Shown: positions 23,599 to 31,151 of the stretch, piece after piece | Layout of the letters: each line of letters opens with the position of its first letter | How positions within the stretch are numbered: position 1 is the first letter of the stretch | Assembly (NCBI RefSeq): GCF_030704825.1 | Contig: NZ_JAUYNX010000021.1 | Location: 62,001 to 126,000, forward strand | Direction: 5' to 3' | DNA length: 64,000 bases | Origin: Brevundimonas sp. | GTDB taxonomy: Bacteria; Pseudomonadota; Alphaproteobacteria; Caulobacterales; Caulobacteraceae | Translations under genes and position numbers: made by a program | The notes under the pieces: model-generated | What the model was told of the DNA's origin: nothing | What the model saw: the letters and a program-made list of their open reading frames with translations, nothing else | Database searches by the model: none

Positions 23599-24569
23599 TA
23601 GACGCTGTCCTCCGCCGCCGGCGGGTTGGGCGCCAAGGCCCGGAACGCCTCGCGGACGAAGCGCACCCGGGCCTCGTGCCGCAGCAGAATGGGTTCTCCG
23701 TCGATCACGGCCGGGATGCGCGAACGGGCGCGGACCGTCGCCTGCTGGATCGCCCGCGTGGTCACGGCCGGATCCTGGCGCCAGTCGTCGAACACGGCGT
23801 GAGCCGCCAGGCGGAAGGCCTGAAGGGCGTCGGAGGGGTTCATTGCGGCCGCCTCCAGTCCGGTATGTTCGTCCATCGCCCGCGAGATCATAGGACTGAT
23901 CAGCACCAGGGCCTCGGCGCGGCGCTCTGCCTTGCCGTCCAGCGAGAAGCGCAGCCGTCCCGTAAAGGCCCGCTTCAGGGCGCGGCGGGCATAGGCCCAG
24001 GCCAAACCGAATTTGGCCTCGCGCACGGCCTCGCGGGCCGGGGCCCACAGGGCGGGAGAGCCGAGAATGGCGGCGCAATAGAAGGCCCGCCGCGCCTGCC
24101 CGTCCGAAATCTCGCCCCCCGCGACGCATTGGGCGGCGCCGTCCTCCAGCGCCGTCTTCAGGGCGGCCCTCCAGTCGGCCGTGCCGTACAGGGCCCGGGG
24201 CAGCATGTTCATGGTTCCGCCGGGAAGAGGCGCGATCAGGGGCCCGGCGGGGCCCGCGCGCGAAGCGATGGTTCCCGCCGTGCCGTCGCCGGCCAGCACG
24301 AACAGGGCGTCGGGCCGGGCGTCCAGGGCCGCCTGCACCTGGGCGTCGAACTGGCCGGCCTCGAGCGCCACGACCGTGGTTTCACAGGCATAGCCGGCCA
24401 GGATGTCCGCCGCCTCGCCGGCCGCGGCGGGCCCGACGCCGCCCGACAGCGGATTGACCAGCATGATCACCCGCTTCAGCGGAACGTGCGAGGTCAGGAC
24501 ACGCGGCCCGGCGACCGCGTCGTCGGACGCGGTCGCCGGATCGGACGCGGACGCCAGGGTATCGGTCAT
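23598..24569 (-). CDS. Diacylglycerol/lipid kinase family protein
   Basis: A 323-residue DAGK-catalytic-fold protein. It has VIMLVNPLSGGVG (nucleotide-binding strand and loop), FVLAGDGTAGTIASR (equivalent to the GGDGT motif, here AGDGT) and APLPGGTMNMLPRALYG. DEHTGLEAAAMNPSDAL and VIDGEPILLRHEARVRF follow in the C-terminal beta domain. It would phosphorylate a lipid or long-chain base. The AGDGT variant is unusual, but the catalytic Asp is kept. A stress promoter lies so close upstream (24578-24602) that the mRNA would start at or next to the ATG. Confidence 0.85.
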   Translation of the reverse strand: MTDTLASASDPATASDDAVAGPRVLTSHVPLKRVIMLVNPLSGGVGPAAAGEAADILAGYACETTVVALEAGQFDAQVQAALDARPDALFVLAGDGTAGTIASRAGPAGPLIAPLPGGTMNMLPRALYGTADWRAALKTALEDGAAQCVAGGEISDGQARRAFYCAAILGSPALWAPAREAVREAKFGLAWAYARRALKRAFTGRLRFSLDGKAERRAEALVLISPMISRAMDEHTGLEAAAMNPSDALQAFRLAAHAVFDDWRQDPAVTTRAIQQATVRARSRIPAVIDGEPILLRHEARVRFVREAFRALAPNPPAAEDSV

Positions 24570-24577
24570 GCCGCCCG

Positions 24578-24602
24578 AACGTCCCGGCCGGAGCGATGTT
24601 CC
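24578..24602 (-). promoter_or_regulatory. EcfG-type general stress promoter, possibly leaderless
   Basis: On the minus strand GGAAC (24602-24598), 16 bases, CGTT (24581-24578). Only 8 bases separate the -10 element from ATG 24569, which predicts a transcript with almost no leader. Confidence 0.7.
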
Positions 24603-24625
24603 GGCTGGCCGGCGCTCAAGCGTGA

Positions 24626-24967
24626 CTATTGCTTCTTGAGCTCGTCGGAAGCGGCGGCGGCGCCGGCCTGGGCGGCGTCGCCGGCCTTTTCGGCCGCGGC
24701 CCCGGCGGCGTCGGCGGCCTCGTCGGCGACCTTGGGCGCTTCGCCCCGGACCGTGGAGACGCCCTTGGTGATCCAGCCGTCCATGATGGCGCCGCCTTCG
24801 GCCAACGACTGCTCCTTGACGCCCAGCACGGCCGTCAGCACGCCGAACAGCGCCAGCAGGGTGACGACGACCCCCACCAGCGGATTGCCCGAGCGTCGTT
24901 TCGAGCGCGCCCAGACCGGACTGTGCTCGCCGTCGTCCGCCATGCGGACCGGTTCAGAAAAACGCAT
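24626..24967 (-). CDS. Single-pass membrane protein with Ala-rich tail
   Basis: A 113-residue protein. It has a basic N-terminus (ARSKRRSGN), one membrane helix (PLVGVVVTLLALFGVLTAVL), and a low-complexity, Ala/Glu/Asp/Lys-rich C-terminus (ADEAADAAGAAAEKAGDAAQ) ending DELKKQ that should form a periplasmic helix or coiled coil. No family is recognised. ATG 24967 is chosen for the upstream G-run (GACGGGGG); ATG 24943 is an alternative. It shares a divergent region with the glycine-zipper lipoprotein, but I see no EcfG motif facing it. Confidence 0.65.
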   Translation of the reverse strand: MRFSEPVRMADDGEHSPVWARSKRRSGNPLVGVVVTLLALFGVLTAVLGVKEQSLAEGGAIMDGWITKGVSTVRGEAPKVADEAADAAGAAAEKAGDAAQAGAAAASDELKKQ

Positions 24968-25062
24968 ACGAAACCCCCGTCTCAACCCAGAACATCGATG
25001 CCGCACCCTCCGTGCGACCCCGATGGAAAGCCTAATACAGGCTTAACCCCGATCATAGCGGT

Positions 25063-25087
25063 GGAACCGCCACGCTTATCCAGCGTT
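25063..25087 (+). promoter_or_regulatory. EcfG-type general stress promoter (glycine-zipper gene)
   Basis: GGAAC (25063-25067), 16 bases, CGTT (25084-25087), ending 40 bases before ATG 25128. An exact consensus match. Confidence 0.8.
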
Positions 25088-25127
25088 CTCACCCGTGGGG
25101 CGAACCCGAGGGATGAAGGACATACCC

Positions 25128-25469
25128 ATGAACAAGGCAATCATCGCGATTGCGGGAGTCGGTCTTCTGGCTTCCGCCTGCGCCAGCGACCCGTACGGCG
25201 GCACCAACGAGACGGTTCGGCAAGGCGCCATCGGCGCCGGGCTCGGCGCCGTGGCCGGCGCGATCATCGGCAACAACACCGGCAGCGGCAACGCCGGGCA
25301 GGGCGCCGCCATCGGCGCCGTCGTCGGCGGCGTAGCGGGCGCCATTCGCGGCTCCCAGCAGGACCGCGCCAACCAGCAGCGCTATCGTGACAGTCAGAAC
25401 CGCTACTACTACTGCTACGATAACCGCCAGGACGAGTGCTACTGGGAGAATGGTCAGCGCCGCTACTAG
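25128..25469 (+). CDS. Glycine-zipper lipoprotein
   Basis: A 113-residue outer-membrane-type lipoprotein. The signal NKAIIAIAGVGLLASAC has lipobox ASAC. Two glycine-zipper helices follow (GAIGAGLGAVAGAIIGNNTG and AAIGAVVGGVAGAIRGSQ), then a Tyr/Gln-rich tail with two Cys (YYYCYDNRQDECYWENGQRRY). This is the 17-kDa surface-antigen/OsmB-like plan. AAGGA lies 7 bases before the ATG, and an EcfG-type promoter lies upstream. Confidence 0.85.
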   Translation: MNKAIIAIAGVGLLASACASDPYGGTNETVRQGAIGAGLGAVAGAIIGNNTGSGNAGQGAAIGAVVGGVAGAIRGSQQDRANQQRYRDSQNRYYYCYDNRQDECYWENGQRRY

Positions 25470-25493
25470 GCGCGGGCTTTCGCCTGAACATCG

Positions 25494-25525
25494 GGGCGGT
25501 TCGTCGGATGGCGGGCCGCCCTTTT
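25494..25525 (+). terminator. Possible terminator after glycine-zipper gene
   Basis: GGGCGG / CCGCCC with a 16-base loop and TTTT. Long loop, moderate strength. Confidence 0.4.
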
Positions 25526-25549
25526 CATGGGCCGACCAAGGGATTGAAA

Positions 25550-26002
25550 ATGCATCGATCGATCAGCCTGCTGGGCGTCGCGGCCGCCCTGGCCCTGGCG
25601 GGGTGCGGCGGCGCGCGGTTCATGGACCGCAGCGCCGTGGTGGCCGAGCCGTCCCGCTGCGTTCCGAAGCGGTTCGAGGTCTATTTCGCGGACAGCGAGG
25701 CGCGGCTGACGGAGCCGGCGCGGCAGGCCATCGGCATGACGGCGGCCCAGCTCCAGGGCTGCGACATCCGCAAGGTGCAGGTCATCGGCCTGGCCGACGC
25801 GCGCGGCGGGGTCGCGGCCAACCAGAGCCTGTCGGAACGCCGGGCGCTGGCGGTGGCCGACGCCCTGACCGCCGCCGGCTGGCCCGCGCCGGTGTTCGAG
25901 GTCGAGGCGGCCGGCGAGACCGGCGCCGCCACCGACGCCGGCGTCCGCGAGCCGATGCGGCGACGCACCGAGGTGCTGATCGAGGCCGCCCCGCCCGCTT
26001 GA
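25550..26002 (+). CDS. OmpA-family lipoprotein
   Basis: A 150-residue protein. The signal HRSISLLGVAAALALAGC gives lipobox LAGC, and an OmpA C-terminal-like domain follows: FEVYFADSEARLTEPARQAI (the start strand), VIGLADARGGVAANQSLSERRA (equivalent of the peptidoglycan-binding loop) and MRRRTEVLIE. It would tether the outer membrane to peptidoglycan. The usual NxxLSxxRA signature is present as NQSLSERRA. ATG 25550 follows GGGATTG. Confidence 0.8.
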   Translation: MHRSISLLGVAAALALAGCGGARFMDRSAVVAEPSRCVPKRFEVYFADSEARLTEPARQAIGMTAAQLQGCDIRKVQVIGLADARGGVAANQSLSERRALAVADALTAAGWPAPVFEVEAAGETGAATDAGVREPMRRRTEVLIEAAPPA

Positions 26003-26086
26003 GGCGCGACGCCGCACGCGCCACGCGGACAGTGACGGACGCCCGCGCGGGCGGCTAAGGTCGGCGCGACCGCTTCCGGAGGCCGC

Positions 26087-28249
26087 GTGACCCCCCTCGC
26101 CCGACTGATCATCCTTCTGGCGCTGTGCCTGTGGCCTGCCCAGGCGTGGGCCCAGGCGACCGGACCACAGCGGACCGAACGGATCGAGGCCGAACTGGTC
26201 GCCATGTCGGCGTGGGCCGCGCCCGGCTCGACGGCGGTGGTGGCCGTGCGCCAGCGAATCCAGCCCGGCTGGCACACCTACTGGCGCAATCCCGGCGATT
26301 CCGGAGGGGCCACGACCTTGCGGTGGACGACGCCGCCGGGCGTGACGCCGGGCGGGATCGTCTGGCCCCTGCCCGAGCGACAGCGGCTGTCGGGCCTGAT
26401 GAACTACGGCTATTCCGGCGAGGTCTATCTGCCGGTTCCGGTCGAGATTCCGGCCGCGGCGCGGGCCGGAACGGCGCTGCCCCTGACGGTCAGGGCCCTG
26501 TTCCTGGTGTGCAGCGCCGAGATGTGCGTGCCCGACGAACTGACCCTGCGGCTGGACCTGCCGGTGCGCGAAGGCGCGGCGCCGCCCGATCCCCGCCACG
26601 GCGCCGCGATCGCGGCGGTGCTGGAGACCGCGCCCCGGCGCGCCGGGATCGAGGCGCGGATCGTCTGGGAGAACGGCGCCCTGACCCTGAGCGCGGCGGG
26701 CGGACCCCTGGCCGGGCGCGATCCGGGTCCGAGCTATTTCTTCCCCTTTGAAGGCGGCGTGATCGATCATCCAGCCGCGCAGACCGGCGCCTGGGGCCCG
26801 CAGGGCCTGCAACTGCGGCTGCCGCCGGGCGGCGAAACGCGGGCGAACGGCCTGTCCGGACCCGTCGCCGGCGTACTGGCCACCGCCCATGGCGCGTTCG
26901 AGATCGCCGCCGCGCCGGGCCCCGTGCTGGAGGGAACAGCCGGTTCGGGCGATCTGGCGGCGGCCCCGGACGCCGGCGCGGCGCCCGCGACGGCGGACCC
27001 GACGGGTCCGGCGGCCTTCGCCGAGGCCGTGTTGTTCGCCATCCTGGGCGGGCTGATCCTGAACCTGATGCCGTGCGTCTTCCCGATACTGGCGATGAAG
27101 GCGGCGTCCCTGGCCGCTTCGGCCCACGACCCGCGCGTCGCTCGACGCGACGGACTGGCCTTCCTGGCCGGCGTCCTGACCACCTTCCTGCTGCTGGCGG
27201 GCGGACTGCTGGCCCTGCGGGCAGCGGGAGAAGCCGTGGGCTGGGGCTTCCAGCTGCAGTCGCCGCCGGTGACGGCGGGTCTGGCCCTGCTGATGCTGGC
27301 CGTGGCCCTGAACCTGTCCAGCGTCTTCCATGTCGGAGCGGGCCTGCAGGGGGCCGGGTCCGGGCCGCTGGCGCGCCTGCCCGGCGGGCTGGGCGCCTTC
27401 TTCACCGGGGCCCTGGCGGTGGTGGTGGCCGCGCCCTGCACCGCGCCCTTCATGGCCTTCGCCCTGGGAGCCGCCCTCGTCATGCCGTGGCCGCTGGCGC
27501 TGGTGGTCTTCCTCGGTCTCGGGCTCGGCCTGGCCCTGCCCTTCACGGCGGTCAGCCTGTCGCCGGGCCTGCTGGCCAAGCTGCCGCGGCCCGGACCATG
27601 GATGGAGCGGCTCAAGGGTCTGCTGGCCTTTCCCATGTATGCGACCGCCCTGTGGCTGGCCTGGGTGTTCAGCCGCCAGACCGGCGCCGGGGCGCTGGGC
27701 CTGCTGTTCGTCGCCGGCGTCCTGCTGGCCCTGGGCGCGTGGCTGGTCGGCGGCGGTCAGGCGGAGCGGATCGCCGGCCGCCGGGGCGTGCTGCATCTGA
27801 CGGCCGGGGCGGTCGCCGTGCTGCTCGCGGCGGCGACGGGCTGGCTGGCGGCGGTCATGCCGGCGGAGATCCCCGTGACCGCGCCCAACGGTCCGCCCGG
27901 CGGGCCGGCGAGCGCGCCCTGGTCGACGGCGGCCGTCGAGGCGGCGCGGGCCGAGGGGCGGCCGGTGCTGGTCAATTTCACCGCCGACTGGTGCGTGACC
28001 TGCAAGATCAACGAGCGGACCTCGCTGGGGTCGGCCGGGGTGAAGGCGGCCATGGAGCGCGCGAACGCCGTCTATCTGGTCGGCGACTGGACCCGGCGAG
28101 ACGACGCCATCGCCGCCGAGCTGCAGCGCCACGGGCGGTCGGGCGTGCCGCTGTATCTGCTGTACGCGCCGGGCGAGGCCGAGCCGCGGGTGTTGCCGCA
28201 GTTGCTGACCGAGGGGGTGGTGGTGGAGGCGCTGAAGGACGTTCGCTGA
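26087..28249 (+). CDS. DsbD/ScsB-type thiol:disulfide interchange protein
   Basis: A 720-residue inner-membrane electron carrier that brings cytoplasmic reducing power to the periplasm. The signal peptide is LIILLALCLWPAQAWAQ. The N-terminal periplasmic domain (30-290, with LFLVCSAEMCVPDELTL) is of the ScsB/DsbD-alpha-like type. The DsbD transmembrane core (about 310-600) has the two buried cysteines in LNLMPCVFPILAMK and VVAAPCTAPFMAFALG. The C-terminal thioredoxin-like domain contains VNFTADWCVTCKINE (CVTC). It starts at GTG 26087 behind GGAGG. Downstream partners are probably copper-stress or cytochrome c maturation thiol proteins, none of which is adjacent. Confidence 0.9.
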   Translation: MTPLARLIILLALCLWPAQAWAQATGPQRTERIEAELVAMSAWAAPGSTAVVAVRQRIQPGWHTYWRNPGDSGGATTLRWTTPPGVTPGGIVWPLPERQRLSGLMNYGYSGEVYLPVPVEIPAAARAGTALPLTVRALFLVCSAEMCVPDELTLRLDLPVREGAAPPDPRHGAAIAAVLETAPRRAGIEARIVWENGALTLSAAGGPLAGRDPGPSYFFPFEGGVIDHPAAQTGAWGPQGLQLRLPPGGETRANGLSGPVAGVLATAHGAFEIAAAPGPVLEGTAGSGDLAAAPDAGAAPATADPTGPAAFAEAVLFAILGGLILNLMPCVFPILAMKAASLAASAHDPRVARRDGLAFLAGVLTTFLLLAGGLLALRAAGEAVGWGFQLQSPPVTAGLALLMLAVALNLSSVFHVGAGLQGAGSGPLARLPGGLGAFFTGALAVVVAAPCTAPFMAFALGAALVMPWPLALVVFLGLGLGLALPFTAVSLSPGLLAKLPRPGPWMERLKGLLAFPMYATALWLAWVFSRQTGAGALGLLFVAGVLLALGAWLVGGGQAERIAGRRGVLHLTAGAVAVLLAAATGWLAAVMPAEIPVTAPNGPPGGPASAPWSTAAVEAARAEGRPVLVNFTADWCVTCKINERTSLGSAGVKAAMERANAVYLVGDWTRRDDAIAAELQRHGRSGVPLYLLYAPGEAEPRVLPQLLTEGVVVEALKDVR

Positions 28250-28251
28250 AC

Positions 28252-28275
28252 CCTCCCCCGTTTGGGAGAGGGACG
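28252..28275. repeat. Palindromic repeat CCTCCCCCG-TTT-GGGAGAGG
   Basis: A short GC-rich hairpin between the DsbD stop and the stop of the minus-strand gene at 28280. A related hairpin followed by the same ACGGCGC(C)TAG lies at 28881, and TAG there also begins a minus-strand stop triplet. Confidence 0.55.
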
Positions 28276-28279
28276 GCGC

Positions 28280-28828
28280 CTAGGAAGGCCAGGACTCCGC
28301 CGTCCCGGGCGGGAGGCGGGCGTCCTCGCGCCAGGCGTCGCGGTTCGCCTGCAGGGTCACCGCATCCAGATACGACAGGGGGTGCAGCCACCCTGTTTCG
28401 TTCCAGAACGCCGCGGTCCAGCCGTGCCGGACCGCCCAGGCCCGGTCGCGGGCCGCCGTCTCGGGCGTCAGGTTATCCGCCCGCCACTCCAGCACGAACC
28501 CGAGGTGCCAGACCGAAACCCGCTCCAACGGCCCGCCCTGCATCGCCTCCGCCAGTTTGGTCGCCAGCAGTCGCGTCTCTACCAGCTGGTATTCGAACTC
28601 GAACTGTTTGCGCCGCGCATAGCCGTCCCAGCCCTCCGCCGGCTCCGGATCCGGATCGGCGGTCTCGCGCCGTTTCCATCCTTCCGACGCCCGACGCCGC
28701 CACAGGTTGGCCAGGCCGACGTCATACCGCCGCGCGAGCGAGGCCGCGGTCTCTCCCGCCTCCCATGCCCGACGCACCGCTCGCCAGGTGTCGTCGGACC
28801 GGAGTTTTCGGGCGTGTCCCTCGTGCAT
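28280..28828 (-). CDS. HTH protein of the terminase-small-like type
   Basis: A 182-residue soluble protein. Its N-terminal HTH (about residues 13-52: WRAVRRAWEAGETAASLARR, YDVGLANLWRRRASEGWKRR) has the same pattern as the proteins at 6184 and 40349. The remaining 130 residues have two conserved tryptophan-rich segments (VSVWHLGFVLEWRADN, GWLHPLSYLDAVTLQANRD) and no recognised domain. It is flanked by two related palindromic repeats (28252 and 28881). It could be a prophage or GTA remnant or a free-standing regulator. Confidence 0.6.
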   Translation of the reverse strand: MHEGHARKLRSDDTWRAVRRAWEAGETAASLARRYDVGLANLWRRRASEGWKRRETADPDPEPAEGWDGYARRKQFEFEYQLVETRLLATKLAEAMQGGPLERVSVWHLGFVLEWRADNLTPETAARDRAWAVRHGWTAAFWNETGWLHPLSYLDAVTLQANRDAWREDARLPPGTAESWPS

Positions 28829-28880
28829 GGACGCAGATTCGGGCGCCGGTGCGTCAGAATCGGTCGTGGTTCTCCGCGTT

Positions 28881-28901
28881 CCTCTCCCGAACGGGAGGAG
28901 A
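28881..28901. repeat. Palindromic repeat CCTCTCCCGAACGGGAGGAG
   Basis: A hairpin CTCCCG/CGGGAG-type element between the start of the HTH gene at 28828 and the stop of the gene at 28910. It shares the downstream flank ACGGCGCTAG with the repeat at 28252 and may act as a terminator for the minus-strand HTH transcript's neighbour. Confidence 0.55.
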
Positions 28902-28909
28902 ATACGGCG

Positions 28910-29398
28910 CTAGACCTCCGGCTGGGGCGGGGCGGTGATGACCTCGACGTTGTCGTTGAGCAGGTAGGCCAGTTCGTCGAGGGCGACGCGGCGTTCGGCC
29001 GGGGTGGCGGCGGCGACGACGGCCTCGATCCTGACCGGGATGTCCTCGGAAATGCCGCGCAGGATGCATTTCAGGTCGCCGTCCGTGCCGCGCTCCTTGA
29101 GGACCAGGTGACCCTGCATGTCCAGCGCGGCCAGTTCGACGGCCGAGACGCGGAAGCCCGCGAAGGCCTCGCCGGCGGCGAAGTCCGACTGATCGACCAC
29201 GCCCGCCGCGATCCACCCCTGCACCACCCCCTTCAGCGCGCCGGAACGGGCGACGATGTCGGCGAAGAGCGGCTCGCCCGCCACGGAGACGGGCGCAGCG
29301 ACGGCGGCGGGCGGCTGGGCCGCGGCCATGGCCACATTAGGGTCCGAGAGCAGGAGGGAGACGGCCAGGGCGACGCCGCAGGACATGACGAACCTCAT
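28910..29398 (-). CDS. Secreted hypothetical protein
   Basis: A 162-residue protein with a signal peptide (RFVMSCGVALAVSLLLSDPN, cleaved near AMAAA), then a Pro/Ala linker and a roughly 115-residue domain (DIVARSGALKGVVQGWIAAG, LVLKERGTDGDLKCILRGIS, IPVRIEAVVAAATPAERRVA). One cysteine remains in the mature part. No family is recognised. It is divergent from pgi across a 91-base gap that contains a perfect 17-bp palindrome. Confidence 0.65.
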   Translation of the reverse strand: MRFVMSCGVALAVSLLLSDPNVAMAAAQPPAAVAAPVSVAGEPLFADIVARSGALKGVVQGWIAAGVVDQSDFAAGEAFAGFRVSAVELAALDMQGHLVLKERGTDGDLKCILRGISEDIPVRIEAVVAAATPAERRVALDELAYLLNDNVEVITAPPQPEV

Positions 29399-29407
29399 AT
29401 AGTTTGG

Positions 29408-29424
29408 CCGAATCGCGGATTCGG
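29408..29424. promoter_or_regulatory. Perfect 17-bp palindrome between divergent genes
   Basis: CCGAATC-GCG-GATTCGG. It contains two GANTC sites, the CcrM methylation target of Caulobacterales, one per arm. It may be an operator or a methylation-sensitive element for pgi or the secreted protein. Confidence 0.5.
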
Positions 29425-29489
29425 CGTTGAACCGGCTTACGCCCGACCCGTAAACGAGGGTTTACCCCTCCGAACTTCGAGCTCCGCCG

Positions 29490-31115
29490 ATGACCGCCCG
29501 CTCCCAGGCCCTGGACATGCTTCGCGCCGTGGCGCGCAAGGACGCGGGCGGGCGCATCGCCCACCAGTTCGCGACGGACCCCGGCCGCATCGAACGGATG
29601 GGCGTCGAGGCGGCGGGCCTGTATCTGGACCTGTCGAAGCAGTCGTGGAGCGCCGAAGGCTTCGAGGCCGCCCTGGACCTGGCGCGGACCTGCGATGTCG
29701 AGGGCCGGCGCGACGCCCTGTTCGCCGGCGAGGCGGTCAACAACACCGAAGGCAGGGCGGTGCTGCACCCCGCCCTGCGCGCGGCCGAGGGGGCGAGCTT
29801 CGAGGCGCTGGGCGAACCGGTCTCGGCCGGGGTCGACCAGACCCGCCGGACGATGGCCCGGTTCGCCGCCGAGGTCGGCTCGGGCGCCGAGACCGGCGGA
29901 ACGAAACAGCCGTTCAACGCCATCGTCCACATCGGCATCGGCGGCTCGGATCTGGGCCCCCGCCTGCTGTGGGACGCCCTGAGACCGCTGGAACCGACCA
30001 TCGACCTGCGCTTCGTGGCCAACATCGATCCGCGCGACATGGGCGAGGCCCTGTCCGGTCTGGATCCGGAGACCACTCTGGTGGTGGTGGTGTCCAAGAC
30101 CTTCACGACCCAGGAGACCCTGGCCAACGCCGATCTGGCCAAGGCGTGGCTGGCCGAGAGCCTCTCGCCGAAGCGGATGGTCCATCATCTGATCGGGGTG
30201 ACGGCGGCGCCGGACAAGGCCGAGGCCTGGGGCTGCGGCCGGACCTTCGGCTTCCGCGACTGGGTCGGAGGCCGTTATTCCCTGTGGTCGGCGGTCAGTC
30301 TGTCGGTGACGGTGGCCCTGGGCTGGGACGTTTTCGAGCGGGTGCTGAACGGCGCCCGGGCCATGGACGAGCATTTCCGCGAGGCGGACCTGGAGCGGAA
30401 CGCCCCGGTGCTGCTGGCCCTGGCCCAGATCTACAATGTCGAGGGCCGCGGTCGGCAGGCGCGGACGGTCGCGCCCTACGCCCACGGCCTGCGCCGCCTG
30501 CCCGCCTTCCTGCAGCAGCTGGAGATGGAGTCGAACGGCAAGCGGGTGAAGCGCGACGGTTCGCCCGTCGACACCGCCACCGGCCCCATCGTTTTCGGCG
30601 AGCCGGGCACCAACGGCCAGCACGCCTTCTTCCAGCAGATCCATCAGGGACCGCTGGTGGTTCCGGCCGAGTTCGTGGTCGTCGCCCACACCTCCGAAGC
30701 CGCCATGGATGCCCGCGAGGGCGACGCGCCGCTGTGGTCCAACGCCCTGGCCCAGGCCCAGGCGCTGATGATCGGCAAGACCGAGGCCGAGGCGCGGGCC
30801 GAGCTGATCGCGGCCGGGGCGGACGCGGCCGAGGCCGACCGGCTGGCGCCGCACAGGACCTTCCCCGGCGACCGGCCGTCGACGACGATCCTGATGGACG
30901 CCCTGTCGCCCGAGGCGGTCGGGGCCCTGATCGCTCTCTATGAGCACAAGACCTTCGTCGAGGGCGTGATCCAGGACATCAACAGCTTCGACCAGTGGGG
31001 CGTGGAGCTGGGCAAGGTGCTGGCGAAGGCGATCCTGAAGGACGTGGCGGCGGGGGAACCCTCGGCCGGTCTGGACCCGTCGACGGCGGAGTTGATGAAG
31101 CGGCTGATGGTCTGA
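29490..31115 (+). CDS. pgi: Glucose-6-phosphate isomerase
   Basis: A 541-residue enzyme interconverting glucose-6-P and fructose-6-P. Features are YLDLSKQSWSAEGFEAAL, NNTEGRAVLHPALR, VHIGIGGSDLGPRLLWDAL (substrate loop), VVVVSKTFTTQETLANA, the signature GRYSLWSAVSLSVTVALGWD, LEMESNGKRVKRDG and GEPGTNGQHAFFQQIHQG with the catalytic Glu and His. The C-terminal HKTFVEGVIQDINSFDQWGV carries the active-site Lys region. The length is normal and the gene is intact. It stands alone; the next gene is convergent. Confidence 0.97.
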   Translation: MTARSQALDMLRAVARKDAGGRIAHQFATDPGRIERMGVEAAGLYLDLSKQSWSAEGFEAALDLARTCDVEGRRDALFAGEAVNNTEGRAVLHPALRAAEGASFEALGEPVSAGVDQTRRTMARFAAEVGSGAETGGTKQPFNAIVHIGIGGSDLGPRLLWDALRPLEPTIDLRFVANIDPRDMGEALSGLDPETTLVVVVSKTFTTQETLANADLAKAWLAESLSPKRMVHHLIGVTAAPDKAEAWGCGRTFGFRDWVGGRYSLWSAVSLSVTVALGWDVFERVLNGARAMDEHFREADLERNAPVLLALAQIYNVEGRGRQARTVAPYAHGLRRLPAFLQQLEMESNGKRVKRDGSPVDTATGPIVFGEPGTNGQHAFFQQIHQGPLVVPAEFVVVAHTSEAAMDAREGDAPLWSNALAQAQALMIGKTEAEARAELIAAGADAAEADRLAPHRTFPGDRPSTTILMDALSPEAVGALIALYEHKTFVEGVIQDINSFDQWGVELGKVLAKAILKDVAAGEPSAGLDPSTAELMKRLMV

Positions 31116-31151
31116 GATCCGGGGCGCTCGCTCCCCGCCGATCGGGGACGC

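Noticed and set aside
25466..28132. 888-codon minus-strand frame opposite the DsbD-like gene
   Set aside because: Gln/Arg/Gly-rich shadow with no domain; the plus-strand gene has paired membrane cysteines and a CxxC site.
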